A stretch of 64,000 nt of DNA from Williamsia sp. DF01-3. Its GTDB lineage: Bacteria > Actinomycetota > Actinomycetes > Mycobacteriales > Mycobacteriaceae. How positions within the stretch are numbered: the stretch's first letter is position 1; each line of letters begins with the position of its first letter. The notes below the pieces were generated by a model. The model worked only from the letters and a program-made list of their open reading frames with translations. It ran no database searches and was not told the DNA's origin. Shown here piece by piece: positions 35,895 to 45,127 of this stretch. Location of the stretch: the NCBI RefSeq assembly GCF_023051145.1, contig NZ_JALKFS010000005.1:1612001-1676000 (forward strand). The letters run 5' to 3'. The position numbers and the translations under genes were made by a program.

Positions 35895-36473
35895 ATGACG
35901 ATGAACACGACCGACGCCGGTGGAGACGAAGCGTTGGCGGCCCTCGCCGCACGCGTCGAGGTACTCGAAGCAGAGGCCGAGATACGAAGACTGCAGGCAC
36001 GTTACATGCTCTTGTGCGACACGCCCTGCCCTGACCCCGGCATAGTCGATGACGCCCAGCGCATCGAGGCGATCGTCGATCTCTACACCGCCGACGCCGT
36101 GTGGGAAGGCGTTGGCGAGTACTACAACGGTCAGTTCGGTCGCGCGGTGGGCCGCGATGCAATACGGGCCCACTTCCAGAACTTCTGGGGTGAGAAGCAA
36201 GATCCCGCCCTGCTGTTGAACGCGCACTACCTCACCTCGGAACAAGTCCACGTCGACGGTGACACGGCAGAGGGTCACTGGATTCACATGCAGCCGTGGT
36301 TGTTCTCCGACGGCAGGAGTCTGCTGCGGTCGAGTCGGTTGAACAACGCGTTCCGGAAAGAGTCCGGGACCTGGAAGATATCAAGGACCCGCACCGAGAA
36401 CGTTTTCATCGCGCCGCTGCCCGAGGAGTTCGCCGAGAGCTACCCATCCACCTCCGTGGTCATGAAGCCCTGA
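35895..36473 (+). CDS. iacI: SnoaL-like protein, IacI-like
   Basis: 192 aa. An N-terminal helix (LAARVEVLEAEAEIRRLQAR) leads into a SnoaL/NTF2-type alpha+beta domain: FQNFWGEKQD, NAHYLTSEQVHVDGDTAEGH, RSSRLNNAFRKESGTWKIS. IacI of indole-3-acetate clusters is a SnoaL-like protein, and the neighbourhood supports this. A cone-shaped pocket could cyclise, hydrate or isomerise an intermediate. It is followed by a strong terminator. Confidence 0.8.
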   Translation: MTMNTTDAGGDEALAALAARVEVLEAEAEIRRLQARYMLLCDTPCPDPGIVDDAQRIEAIVDLYTADAVWEGVGEYYNGQFGRAVGRDAIRAHFQNFWGEKQDPALLLNAHYLTSEQVHVDGDTAEGHWIHMQPWLFSDGRSLLRSSRLNNAFRKESGTWKISRTRTENVFIAPLPEEFAESYPSTSVVMKP

Positions 36474-36497
36474 GTCGTTCTCACGCAGGGCTTTCTG

Positions 36498-36531
36498 CCC
36501 GAAGAAACAAACGTTCCCGAAGAAACAAACG
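36498..36531. repeat. Tandem 18-bp direct repeat
   Basis: CCCGAAGAAACAAACG occurs twice, at 36498-36513 and 36516-36531, separated by TT. The second copy runs into the terminator stem. It lies after iacI and may be a duplication scar. Confidence 0.7.
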
Positions 36532-36562
36532 CCCCCGAGTCTCGACCGGATCCGGGGGCGTT
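36528..36562. terminator. Strong stem-loop, probably bidirectional terminator
   Basis: AACGCCCCCG and CGGGGGCGTT form a perfect ten-base stem with a 15-base loop, then TGTTC on the plus side and GTTTGTTTC on the minus side. It separates iacI from the convergent small gene at 36579, so it can serve both. Confidence 0.8.
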
Positions 36563-36578
36563 GTTCGTGCGGGAGCGC

Positions 36579-36875
36579 CTATACGTCGTCGTCCGCCCAG
36601 ACTGCATCGGCTTCCCAGTAGTCCATTCCGCCGGCGCTGACCTTGTGGCGCCAGTCAGACGTGCGCCGAAGGGTCGGCTCGACACGGGCGGTCACCGCGT
36701 CGGCGGCGTCGGGCCCGTCGGCCGGCACCGTCCAGTGGACCCAGTTCAGCTCCCGACCGGAAGCATCACGGGTGAAGAGATCGACGTGCCGCCATCCGTA
36801 CCCAAAGGTGTCGTTGTAACAGGTGAGGGTCATCCGGTGCTCGCCGGCGACGGCAGTGCGGGCTGTTGAGGTCAT
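36579..36875 (-). CDS. Hypothetical protein embedded in iac cluster
   Basis: 98 aa from ATG 36875; a start at 36914 is also possible. Beta-rich and polar: LTCYNDTFGYGWRHVDLFTR, GRELNWVHWTVPADG, MDYWEADAVWADDDV. The Trp/Tyr/Asp richness and normal codon bias support a real gene. It sits alone on the minus strand between iacI and iacC, sharing a terminator with iacI. I recognise no family; a small regulatory or binding role in the pathway is possible. Confidence 0.6.
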   Translation of the reverse strand: MTSTARTAVAGEHRMTLTCYNDTFGYGWRHVDLFTRDASGRELNWVHWTVPADGPDAADAVTARVEPTLRRTSDWRHKVSAGGMDYWEADAVWADDDV

Positions 36876-37188
36876 TTCGATTCCGTGGATCTTTCCTCGC
36901 ATGGGTTGTGGCATCTACGAGTTCGGCTCTGTCGCTGCCTGAGCGTGCGGCCGGCCACTGCCCGAGTCTACGGCGGAAGAGGCTCGTCCGGGCCCACTGC
37001 GGGGGTAAGGAAATCACCTACCCGCGGTTGTGTCTTTTCTGATTTCGCACCCGGCCGCGCCCCCGTACCGTGGGCGGGGAAGGTGCGAGAAGTCGCAAGA
37101 TCGCGGTAGGTGTGCGCATCCGGTAACGCAGTGCCACAACCCGTTTCGTCTTGCGACGCACATAGTCTATCCACTGGAGCGATCACCG
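36876..37188. other. Intergenic region before iacC
   Basis: 313 bases without a convincing gene. It carries the GTAAGGA-type box at 37005-37021 and presumably the iacCDF promoter. The start of the small minus-strand gene lies at its left end. Confidence 0.5.
37005..37021. promoter_or_regulatory. GTAAGGA-type box before iacC
   Basis: GTAAGGAAATCACCTAC has outer arms GTA/TAC and a GG/CC-containing middle, 167 bases before the iacC start. It shares GTAAGGAA with the palindrome before iacA. Confidence 0.4.
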
Positions 37189-38487
37189 ATGACCATCGAC
37201 TTCTCCGCGGAGAAGGTCTTTGACCTCCCTCCCGCCGACCTGGTGCGCGAAGATCGCGTAGCGGGCCGTATGTACACCGACCCCGAGATCTTCGAGCTCG
37301 AGATGACAAAGATCTTCGAGAAGACATGGGTGTGGGTTGCACACGAGAGTGAGCTCCCCAAGGCCGGCAGCTTCAAGTCGACGCACGTCGGACGCCAGCC
37401 CGTCATCGTCAGCTGTGACCGCAAGGGCAACATCCACACGCTGCTCAACAGGTGCCGCCACCGCGGGGCCAGCGTGTGCGAGAAGCGTTCGGGCACCACC
37501 AATGGCTTCACCTGTCCCTACCACGCGTGGTCGTACGGACTGGACGGAACGCTACGCGGCATTCCTTACCCCGACGGTTACGAAGACGTCATGGGCAAGG
37601 AAGGCATGGGCCTGAAGAAGCTGCGGACCGAGTCGTACGCGGGCATGGTGTTCGCCACGCTCGACCACGATGCTGCGCCTCTCGAGGATTTCCTGGGCGA
37701 TGCCAAACTCTGGATGGACAGATTCTTCAAGCAGGGTGGCGGTTACCCCGTCAAGGTCCTCGGCACACACCGGTTCAAGTTCCGGGGCAACTGGAAGATC
37801 CAGCTCGAGAACACCACCGACGGTTATCATTTCCCGATCGTCCACCGTTCGTGGATGGCCTCGGTCGACTCCGAGACCTCGGACATGATGAGCTTCATGA
37901 CCGACCCGGCGGCCATCACCCACGACCTCGGCAACGGTCACTCGGTCATGCAGATGGTGCCCGAGCACTCCGATCTCGACATCGACGACGGCAGCGAGCC
38001 CCTGCAGGCGCGTTTCGACGGCCTGGTCTCCGAACTGAAGTCGGCCGGTCTCGACGACTCCGCGGTTCGAAAGCTGGTGCGGGCCATGCACGGAACAGGG
38101 TTCAACCTCAACCTGTTCCCGAATGTGTCGATGTCGATCTCGTTCTTCCGGGTCATCCGGCCGATCTCGGTGGACGAGACATGGATCGAACACGTCGCGC
38201 TCGGATCGGACGGCCCGGCCGACATCGTCGGCCCGGTCAACCGTGAGCGGCTCAGGGTGCACGAGCACTTCCAGGGCCCCTTCGGTTTCGGAACCCCTGA
38301 CGATGCGGAGGGCTGGGACCGTGTGCAGCGGGGCGCGATCGGCGGACCCGAACTGCCGATCATGGTCAATCGTGGTCTCGGCCGGGAACAACTCTCACCC
38401 GAGGGCTGGCCCACCTCACACGTCACAGACGAAACCGGTATGCGCGCTGCATACGGCAAATGGAAGGAGATGATGAGCGATGACTGA
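37189..38487 (+). CDS. iacC: Rieske aromatic-ring oxygenase, large subunit, IacC-like
   Basis: 432 aa from ATG 37189. A Rieske [2Fe-2S] domain contains CRHRG and CPYHAW (Cys-x-His and Cys-x2-His) within residues 85-115. The mononuclear iron site is NTTDGYHFPIVH, near residue 210. The organisation LEMTKIFEKTWVWVAHESEL is typical of ring-hydroxylating oxygenases. In iac pathways the IacC-IacD-IacF system makes the dihydroxylation or oxidative step that leads to catechol. Electrons would come from IacF at 39072-40025. The stop overlaps the start of iacD. Confidence 0.9.
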   Translation: MTIDFSAEKVFDLPPADLVREDRVAGRMYTDPEIFELEMTKIFEKTWVWVAHESELPKAGSFKSTHVGRQPVIVSCDRKGNIHTLLNRCRHRGASVCEKRSGTTNGFTCPYHAWSYGLDGTLRGIPYPDGYEDVMGKEGMGLKKLRTESYAGMVFATLDHDAAPLEDFLGDAKLWMDRFFKQGGGYPVKVLGTHRFKFRGNWKIQLENTTDGYHFPIVHRSWMASVDSETSDMMSFMTDPAAITHDLGNGHSVMQMVPEHSDLDIDDGSEPLQARFDGLVSELKSAGLDDSAVRKLVRAMHGTGFNLNLFPNVSMSISFFRVIRPISVDETWIEHVALGSDGPADIVGPVNRERLRVHEHFQGPFGFGTPDDAEGWDRVQRGAIGGPELPIMVNRGLGREQLSPEGWPTSHVTDETGMRAAYGKWKEMMSDD

Positions 38488-39075
38488 CACGGTCACCACC
38501 TCGAAGCCCAAGGCGAAACCCAGCCGGGGGCGTGGGCAGCCGCCACCGAGGGCCGCGATCTTCCTGTCTCCTTCGTGCCGACAACGGATCCCCGCATCGT
38601 GCGGGCCACCGACCTCATCGCGCGCGAGGCCGAACTACTGGACCAGAAATCGTACGAGCCCTGGCAGCAGCTCTACTCCGATGATGCCCTCTACGTCATC
38701 CCGATCGACCCGGACGAAGAAGACTTCGCCAACAGCCTGAACATGGTCTACGACGACGCCCGAATGCGTCAGTTGCGCGTGACGCGGATGACCGAGGGTT
38801 ACGCGATCGCGGCGGTCGACTCGGCGACGACAGCGCGCACCGTCTCGCGCTTCGTCCCGGCCGGCGTTGTCGACACCGAGGACGGCTCCACCGTCGAGGT
38901 TCGCGCCGCGCAGGTCCTGATCGCGTACAAGCGTGGCAGGCATGACATCTGGGCAGCCAACGTCGACTACACGATTCGGGTGGCGGCGACTGCGCAGGAG
39001 GACAAGATCGTCCGTAAGGTGATTCGCCTCATCGACGGCAGGGACGAGGTCCCGGCGGCCGGATTCCTGCTATGA
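38480..39075 (+). CDS. iacD: Ring-hydroxylating oxygenase small subunit, IacD-like (frame broken near start)
   Basis: ATG 38480 overlaps the iacC stop, as expected for a coupled beta subunit. Its frame is lost before 38575; the body (TTDPRIVRATDLIAREAELL, ALYVIPIDPD, TARTVSRFV) lies in another frame. Adding one G to the five-G run at 38526-38530 gives one continuous frame through TEGRDLPVSFV, about 198 codons. The body is a beta-subunit, SnoaL-like cone fold that stabilises IacC. A GTG or internal start is less likely because none has a ribosome site. The alternative is a genuine frameshift mutation. Confidence 0.8.
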
Positions 39076-40025
39076 GCGTGCTCGTACGGGTGGCGGAGGT
39101 CGTCGAGGAGACGCCGGACATCCGCACTCTCCGGTTGACTCGCGAGGACGGCACCCCGTTCGTCCGGTATGAGGCGGGCGCCCACATCGACGTGGTCGGC
39201 CCCACCGGTGTGCTGCGGCAGTACTCGCTGTGCAGCCCGCCGAGCGACCCGTCGTCGTTGCTGATCGCCGTGAAGCGGGAAGCGAAGTCCCGTGGTGGAT
39301 CGGTGGCGTTGCACGAGGTGAGCACCGGCGACCACATCAAGATCAGCGAGCCGCGAAATCTGCTCACGATCGCGAAGGGCGCCGACCGGCACATCTTGAT
39401 TGCCGGAGGCATCGGTGTGACGCCGTTGCTTAGTATGGCCTACGAGATCTATTCGTGGGGAGAGGAATTCGAGCTTCACTACTTCGCCCGATCGCGTGAT
39501 CAGGCGGCATTCGTGGACCTGCTGGAGAACCGGGTCGACTTCTCCGAGCGCGTGCACCTGCATTTCGGGACACCGCGGTCGGAGCAGCCCGGTGTGCTCG
39601 CCGACGTGGCGTCAACCGTGACAAGCGCGACCCACGTCTACACCTGTGGTCCGGACGGATTCATGGAGCAGGTCGCAGCCGTGTTTGCACCGGTGGTCGG
39701 AGAGGATCACGTTCACACCGAGCACTTCGTCGCGACGGTGATCGACTCGAGTGACGACAAAGCCTTTGCTGTGGAGCTGGACACCGGTGAAGAGTTCGAG
39801 ATCCCGGCCGACCGGTCCATCCTCGAAGTCCTCGAGGACAACGGCATCGAGGTGTTCAAGTCCTGTGAGGAAGGCATCTGCGGTTCGTGTGTATCCGGTG
39901 TGCTCGAAGGGACGCCGGACCACCGCGACAACTGCCTGTCTGCGGCAGACAAGGCCGCGGGGAATCAGATGGCGCTCTGCGTGTCACGAGCGTTGTCGGA
40001 GAAACTGGTGATCGAGCTCTACTGA
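39072..40025 (+). CDS. iacF: Ferredoxin-NAD(P)H reductase, IacF-like (FAD, NAD, C-terminal 2Fe-2S)
   Basis: 317 aa, ATG 39072 in an ATGA overlap with iacD. The order is FAD-binding barrel (GAHIDVVGPTGVLRQYSLCS), NAD domain (ILIAGGIGVTPLLSMAYEI, VYTCGPDGFMEQV) and a plant-type ferredoxin domain with CEEGICGSC and a later Cys in HRDNCLS. This is the class IA phthalate-dioxygenase-reductase/VanB layout. It passes electrons from NAD(P)H to the Rieske centre of IacC. A strong terminator follows at 40044. Confidence 0.9.
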   Translation: MSVLVRVAEVVEETPDIRTLRLTREDGTPFVRYEAGAHIDVVGPTGVLRQYSLCSPPSDPSSLLIAVKREAKSRGGSVALHEVSTGDHIKISEPRNLLTIAKGADRHILIAGGIGVTPLLSMAYEIYSWGEEFELHYFARSRDQAAFVDLLENRVDFSERVHLHFGTPRSEQPGVLADVASTVTSATHVYTCGPDGFMEQVAAVFAPVVGEDHVHTEHFVATVIDSSDDKAFAVELDTGEEFEIPADRSILEVLEDNGIEVFKSCEEGICGSCVSGVLEGTPDHRDNCLSAADKAAGNQMALCVSRALSEKLVIELY

Positions 40026-40043
40026 GCGAACAGGCACCCGATA

Positions 40044-40077
40044 CGGGCACCACATCGTAGTGACGATGTGGTGCCCG
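40044..40077 (+). terminator. Intrinsic terminator after iacF
   Basis: CGGGCACCACATCG and CGATGTGGTGCCCG form a perfect 14-base stem with a six-base loop, followed by TTCTTGTTG, 19 bases after the iacF stop. Confidence 0.9.
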
Positions 40078-40109
40078 TTCTTGTTGCGGGACTGAGTGCG
40101 GTGGCCATT

Positions 40110-40346
40110 CCCTCCGACTCCGGCGACTTCCTCCGGTTGCAACGGGAGGGTCTGCATGGAGTCGGAGGACCTGTGCCCGCCGGCCAAACCCTCCGACTGT
40201 GGCCATTTCCTCCGGTTGCAACCGGAGGATCTGCTTGAAGTCGGAGGGACTGCATGGGGTCGGAGGACCTGTGCCCGCCGGCCAAACCCTCCGACTGTGG
40301 CCATTTCCTCCGGTTGCAACCGGAGGATCTGCTTGAAGTCGGAGGG
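40110..40346. repeat. Intergenic palindromic repeat cluster, three units
   Basis: Three units of about 59 bases each begin CCCTCCGACT and end AGTCGGAGG. In the middle of each is TCCTCCGGTTGCAAC followed by (C)GGGAGG or CGGAGGA, itself a dyad around TTGCAA. Units lie at about 40110-40169, 40189-40247 and 40287-40346. The second and third are nearly identical with a 98-base period; the first is diverged. Linkers share ACCTGTGCCCGCCGGCCAAA. Each can fold into a long hairpin. It resembles REP or MITE-like intergenic elements; it is not CRISPR, because the units are palindromic and lack unique spacers. Confidence 0.8.
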
Positions 40347-40369
40347 TTTGGGCTGGGCACAACACAAGA

Positions 40370-40404
40370 CACCTCCCGCGGGCTGGGTGCCCGGCCGGGA
40401 GGTG
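40370..40404 (-). terminator. Stem-loop terminator after the SSS permease gene
   Basis: CACCTCCCG and CGGGAGGTG form a nine-base stem with a GC-rich loop, 35 bases after the permease stop on the minus strand, followed there by TCTTGTGTTGTG. Confidence 0.65.
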
Positions 40405-40438
40405 CCTGGTGTCGAAAGGTCGGCGGCTGCCGCCCGGA

Positions 40439-41989
40439 TCAGCTGACCTGGGCCGAATCCGGTGTCCGCACCACGGGCGGTTTGCCGGTGAGCGCGGTGA
40501 TCCGCATGTCGTCGAACGTCTCGGTGGCGTCTTTCGCACGGTCTCCGCGCGGTGCCGTCATCAACGCGACCACGATGGAGACGATGAGCGCGATCGGCGC
40601 GACAACAAGAGCCGGGTTGGAGAAGCCGAGAGGCGCATCGGGGCCGTGGATGGCCGGGCTCGCGAGGATGATCGCGATCGACAACGTCAGTCCCACAACG
40701 ATTCCGCTGATCACCGCAGATGCCGTCATCCGGCGCCAGTACATCGTCAACAACAATGCCGGCAGGTTGGCGCATGCCGCGATCGACATTCCGAGGGAGG
40801 CCAGGAACGCCACGTTCTGCTTCTCCGCCGCGAGTGCGATGAGGACGCCGATGGCGCATGTGGCCACAGTGGCGATGCGGGCGGCGCGATGCTGACCCAC
40901 CTCGGACACCTTGCCGCGCCGGAACACCTGCGCATAGAGATCGTGGGCGATCGCGCCCGACGTGGCGATGACCAGACCGGAGAGTGCGGCGAGGATGGTG
41001 ACGAAGGCGACTGCGGCCACGAAGGCGAGAAGCAGTGAGCCACCCAGTGATTCGGCCAGCTGAGCCACGGCCAGGTTTCCGCCCTTGTTCTCCTTGGCGA
41101 TGTCCTCACGTCCGACGATGTTGGCGGCTCCGTAACCCAGGATCGGAATCATGAGATAGAACGCGAAGAACACCCAGATCGCCGTGTAGGCAGATGATCT
41201 GGCCTGCTTCGAATCCGGGACGGTGAGGAAGCGGATCATCACGTGCGGCAGACCGAGAACACCCAAAACCAGTCCGACGATCTGCGACAGCTGATCGAAC
41301 GAGGCCATGTCCGACGACCGGGCCGGGCCGACAAACGACTTGCCGAACTCGCTGAGCGCCGACGAGAACGGGCCCAGGGGGTTGAAGTCGAACCGAAAGA
41401 GCACCAGCAGGAACATCGCGACCGCGCAGCAGATCAGAAGTCCCGTCTTGATGATCTGGATCCAGCTGGTCGCCAGCATGCCACCGATCATGGTGTACGC
41501 CGTGGTCAGCACGCCGATGATGAGTACGGCCACGTAGTACTTGATGTCGAACAGCAGCGACACGATGAGCGCGGCTCCGACGAGTTGCGCAACCAGGTAG
41601 ACCACGCTGATCACAACGGTGCTGGTGGCCATGGCGGAGCGCACGGCCGACCCCTGAAAGCGCGTCGCGAGAACGTCGGCGAGGGTGAAGCGCCCGAGGT
41701 TGCGCAAGGGTTCGGCGACGATCAACATCGCGAGCAGGAAAGCGATCGGGACGAAGACAGCCAGATAGAACCCGTTGAATCCGGTGAGCGCGATGGCTCC
41801 GGTCACACCGAGAAATGATGCGGCCGAGATGAAGTCACCAGCGATCGCGACGCCGTTCTGTCTGCCGGAGAGTCGACCGCCGGCGACATAGTGGTCGGCG
41901 GCTGTCTTGTTCCGCTTGGACGCCCACCACGTGATGATCAGGGTGACCACCACAAGGGCGCCGAAGAGCAGTGCTGAGGAAAGTGTCAT
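40439..41989 (-). CDS. Sodium:solute symporter (SSS family), ActP-like
   Basis: 516 aa from ATG 41989, in an ATGA overlap with the DUF485 gene. About thirteen hydrophobic segments and the SSS features NGVAIAGDFISAASFLGVTG, RFTLADVLATRF, GGMLATSWIQIIKTGLL, PHVMIRFLTVPD and a helix with FVTILAALSGLVIATSGAIAHDLY. Closest in style to ActP acetate permeases, which pair with a YjcH-type DUF485 partner. Located between iacF and catA, it may import indole-3-acetate, another aromatic acid or acetate. Substrate is inferred only. Confidence 0.9.
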   Translation of the reverse strand: MTLSSALLFGALVVVTLIITWWASKRNKTAADHYVAGGRLSGRQNGVAIAGDFISAASFLGVTGAIALTGFNGFYLAVFVPIAFLLAMLIVAEPLRNLGRFTLADVLATRFQGSAVRSAMATSTVVISVVYLVAQLVGAALIVSLLFDIKYYVAVLIIGVLTTAYTMIGGMLATSWIQIIKTGLLICCAVAMFLLVLFRFDFNPLGPFSSALSEFGKSFVGPARSSDMASFDQLSQIVGLVLGVLGLPHVMIRFLTVPDSKQARSSAYTAIWVFFAFYLMIPILGYGAANIVGREDIAKENKGGNLAVAQLAESLGGSLLLAFVAAVAFVTILAALSGLVIATSGAIAHDLYAQVFRRGKVSEVGQHRAARIATVATCAIGVLIALAAEKQNVAFLASLGMSIAACANLPALLLTMYWRRMTASAVISGIVVGLTLSIAIILASPAIHGPDAPLGFSNPALVVAPIALIVSIVVALMTAPRGDRAKDATETFDDMRITALTGKPPVVRTPDSAQVS

Positions 41990-42285
41990 GAGCTGGTCTC
42001 TCCGGTGGTCAGGGCCGCGAGTCGCTGGTCGAACCGAGCCGACCAATGCGAATACCAGCGGGCGACGACGATTGCGACGACGAACTGGGCAAACGCATAG
42101 ACCCAGGCGACGGTGAGTCCCTGGAAGAGCACCCCGTCGAGTACAGAGGTGAATCCACCGAGGATGGGCAGCGGCAGGAAGAAAGCCAACACTGCTGCGC
42201 TCAGGGTGAGTGTGAGTCGAGTGCGCTCTTTGCTCAACGCGTAGTAGTCCGCGCGATCGGCGCGGGGGTGTTCATGCACGGTCAT
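41986..42285 (-). CDS. DUF485 family membrane protein, permease partner
   Basis: 99 aa from ATG 42285 (AGAGGTA upstream). Two hydrophobic helices (LSAAVLAFFLPLPILGGF and GLTVAWVYAFAQFVVAIVVA) joined by a short loop, and the end VARWYSHWSARFDQRLAAL typical of DUF485/YjcH proteins. The gene is translationally coupled to the SSS permease. It is divergent from catA across a 444-base region with TGCGTAC boxes. Confidence 0.88.
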   Translation of the reverse strand: MTVHEHPRADRADYYALSKERTRLTLTLSAAVLAFFLPLPILGGFTSVLDGVLFQGLTVAWVYAFAQFVVAIVVARWYSHWSARFDQRLAALTTGETSS

Positions 42286-42381
42286 GGGGTACCTCTGCCG
42301 TCGGCCGCGGACAGGCCGCGACTCCGGTGATCCAGGGGCTGGCATGCCCTTTGAGATAGTTCATCGAAACTCCAAGGTGGG

Positions 42382-42420
42382 GTACGCGATGCGTACATGG
42401 CTGACCTTCTGCGTACGTGA
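42382..42420. promoter_or_regulatory. GTACGC inverted repeat and TGCGTAC box before DUF485/permease genes
   Basis: GTACGCGATGCGTAC (42382-42396) is a perfect six-base inverted repeat with a GAT spacer, and TGCGTACG follows at 42410. The site is 97 bases upstream of the DUF485 start. The same box recurs near catA, the CoA-transferase genes and the second IclR gene. Confidence 0.5.
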
Positions 42421-42606
42421 TCGTGACTGCTGTCACAGATGCGAGGCAATTGGGAATTCCCTTAGCGAGACGCAGGGAGTATCGGGTCTGCCAATGGCCA
42501 TGAGGGCAGGGCGATGCCGATCAAGGTCGAATACCATTGTGTTGCAGCACCACTCATCAACGGCTTAATAGGCGAACGATGTCCCCGTTCGTTGACTCCA
42601 CCGTGA

Positions 42607-43584
<978 letters not shown>

Positions 43585-43591
43585 GCGGGCT

Positions 43592-44713
43592 GTGCCGGAT
43601 CTGAAGATCGTCGGCGTCGACACCCGCATCATCGACGTCCCGCTTGTTCGCCCGCACAAGTTCGCCACCACATCGATGGACGCCCAGCCGATCCTGCTGG
43701 TGTCGGTTCGTGTCGACGGTGGGGTCACCGGCGTGGGCGAGGGTGTTGTCCCCGGTGGGCCGTGGTGGGGCGGTGAGTCGGTCGAGACGATGAAAGTCCT
43801 CGTCGACCGCTACATCGCCCCGGTGCTGGTGGGCCGCACCGTAGACGACATCACCGGGATCATGCTCGACATCGAGCGAGTGGTCGCAGGTGCTCGCTTC
43901 GCGAAGGCCGCTGTCGAGATAGCGCTGCACGATGCGTGGGCGCGGTGTCTGGATGTGCCGGTACACACGTTGCTCGGTGGTGCATTTCGAAGCAGCATCG
44001 ATGTCACGTGGGCGCTGGGGGCCGCGCCGGTCGAGGAGATCCTCGCCGAGGCTGCCGAGAAGCTCGACCGCAGAGAGCACTTCAGCTTCAAACTGAAGAT
44101 GGGCGCCATCGAGCCGGCCGACGACACGGCGCGAGTCCTTGCCATCGCAGAAGGCCTCAAAGGCAGGGCCGGGGTACGGGTGGACATCAATGCCCGGTGG
44201 GATCGGTTCACCGCGCTGCGGTATCTACCGGCTCTGGCTGATGGTGGCGTCGAGTTGATCGAACAACCCACGCCCGGCGAGCAGATCGAGGTGCTGGCCG
44301 AGTTGAATCACCTGCTGCCGATCCCGGTGATGGCCGACGAGAGTGTGCAGACCCCACACGATGCACTCGATGTGGTGCGCCAAAGCGCGGCCGACGTAAT
44401 CGCTGTCAAGACCACCAAATGTGGTGGTCTGCAACGCAGCAAGGAGATCGCCGCGATCGCCAAGGCGGCCGGTGTTGCGTGTCATGGTGCCACGTCCATC
44501 GAAGGCCCGATCGGGACCGCCGCGTCGATCCATTTCGCGTGTTCGGAGCCCGCGATCAACTATGGAAGCGAACTGTTCGGTCCGCTACTGTTCTCGGTCG
44601 AGTTGCTACAAGAGCCACTTCGGTATTCGAACGGTGCGGTCGCGCTCCCCGAAGGTCCCGGGCTGGGCATCGAGCTCGACATGGACGTCGTCAACTCGCT
44701 GACCCGCGAGTGA
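43592..44713 (+). CDS. catB: Muconate cycloisomerase
   Basis: 373 aa from GTG 43592. Enolase-superfamily, muconate lactonising type: catalytic KxK in SFKLKMG, metal ligands DINARWD, LIEQPTP and MADESV, and the second Lys VIAVKTTKCGG. It converts cis,cis-muconate to muconolactone with Mn. The order catA-catB-catC is that of other actinobacterial catechol operons. Confidence 0.95.
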   Translation: MPDLKIVGVDTRIIDVPLVRPHKFATTSMDAQPILLVSVRVDGGVTGVGEGVVPGGPWWGGESVETMKVLVDRYIAPVLVGRTVDDITGIMLDIERVVAGARFAKAAVEIALHDAWARCLDVPVHTLLGGAFRSSIDVTWALGAAPVEEILAEAAEKLDRREHFSFKLKMGAIEPADDTARVLAIAEGLKGRAGVRVDINARWDRFTALRYLPALADGGVELIEQPTPGEQIEVLAELNHLLPIPVMADESVQTPHDALDVVRQSAADVIAVKTTKCGGLQRSKEIAAIAKAAGVACHGATSIEGPIGTAASIHFACSEPAINYGSELFGPLLFSVELLQEPLRYSNGAVALPEGPGLGIELDMDVVNSLTRE

Positions 44714-44740
44714 CAACACTCGAACCGAAAGGACAAACCG

Positions 44741-45022
44741 TTGGCACTCTTCCATGTTAGTATGGATGTGAACATCCCGCGTGACCTCGACCCCGACCAG
44801 CGGGGCGAGACCATCGCGCGAGAAAAGGCCTACTCGCAGGACCTGCAGCGGCAGGGCAAGTGGGTTCACCTGTGGCGCATCGCGGGTCAGTACAGCAACA
44901 TCAGCATCTTCGATGTCGCCGATCCCGACGAGCTCAACGACCTGCTCTGGGGATTGCCCTTGTTCCCGTACATGGACATCGTGGTCACCCCGTTGGCCAA
45001 GCACGGATCTTCGATCAAGTAG
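44741..45022 (+). CDS. catC: Muconolactone isomerase
   Basis: 93 aa from TTG 44741 with AAAGGA upstream; the internal ATG at 44762 would remove a conserved beta strand (ALFHVSMDVNIPRDL). Other family features: IFDVADPDELNDLLWGLPLF and the end PLAKHGSSI. It isomerises muconolactone to 3-oxoadipate enol-lactone. A long stem-loop follows. Confidence 0.94.
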   Translation: MALFHVSMDVNIPRDLDPDQRGETIAREKAYSQDLQRQGKWVHLWRIAGQYSNISIFDVADPDELNDLLWGLPLFPYMDIVVTPLAKHGSSIK

Positions 45023-45037
45023 ACAGCCCAAAGACAT

Positions 45038-45078
45038 CCAGCCACATCGGCCGGTTCAACGCCGGCTGATGTGGCTGG
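45038..45078. terminator. 17-bp stem-loop between catC and the convergent CoA-transferase genes
   Basis: CCAGCCACAT plus CGGCCGG pairs with CCGGCTG plus ATGTGGCTGG (one G-T pair) around the loop TTCAACG. No clear T run follows, but the position between two convergent operons suggests a bidirectional terminator. Confidence 0.8.
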
Positions 45079-45127
45079 AATGCGTTGTGCGAGGTGCTGG
45101 CCGCGGGACCACACCCTTACGCACTTC

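Noticed and set aside
40110-40346. CRISPR array or repeated protein encoded by the repeat region
   Set aside because: Units are palindromic and about 59 bases with near-identical linkers, no unique spacers and no cas genes. Minus-strand frames give repeated peptides only because the DNA is repeated.
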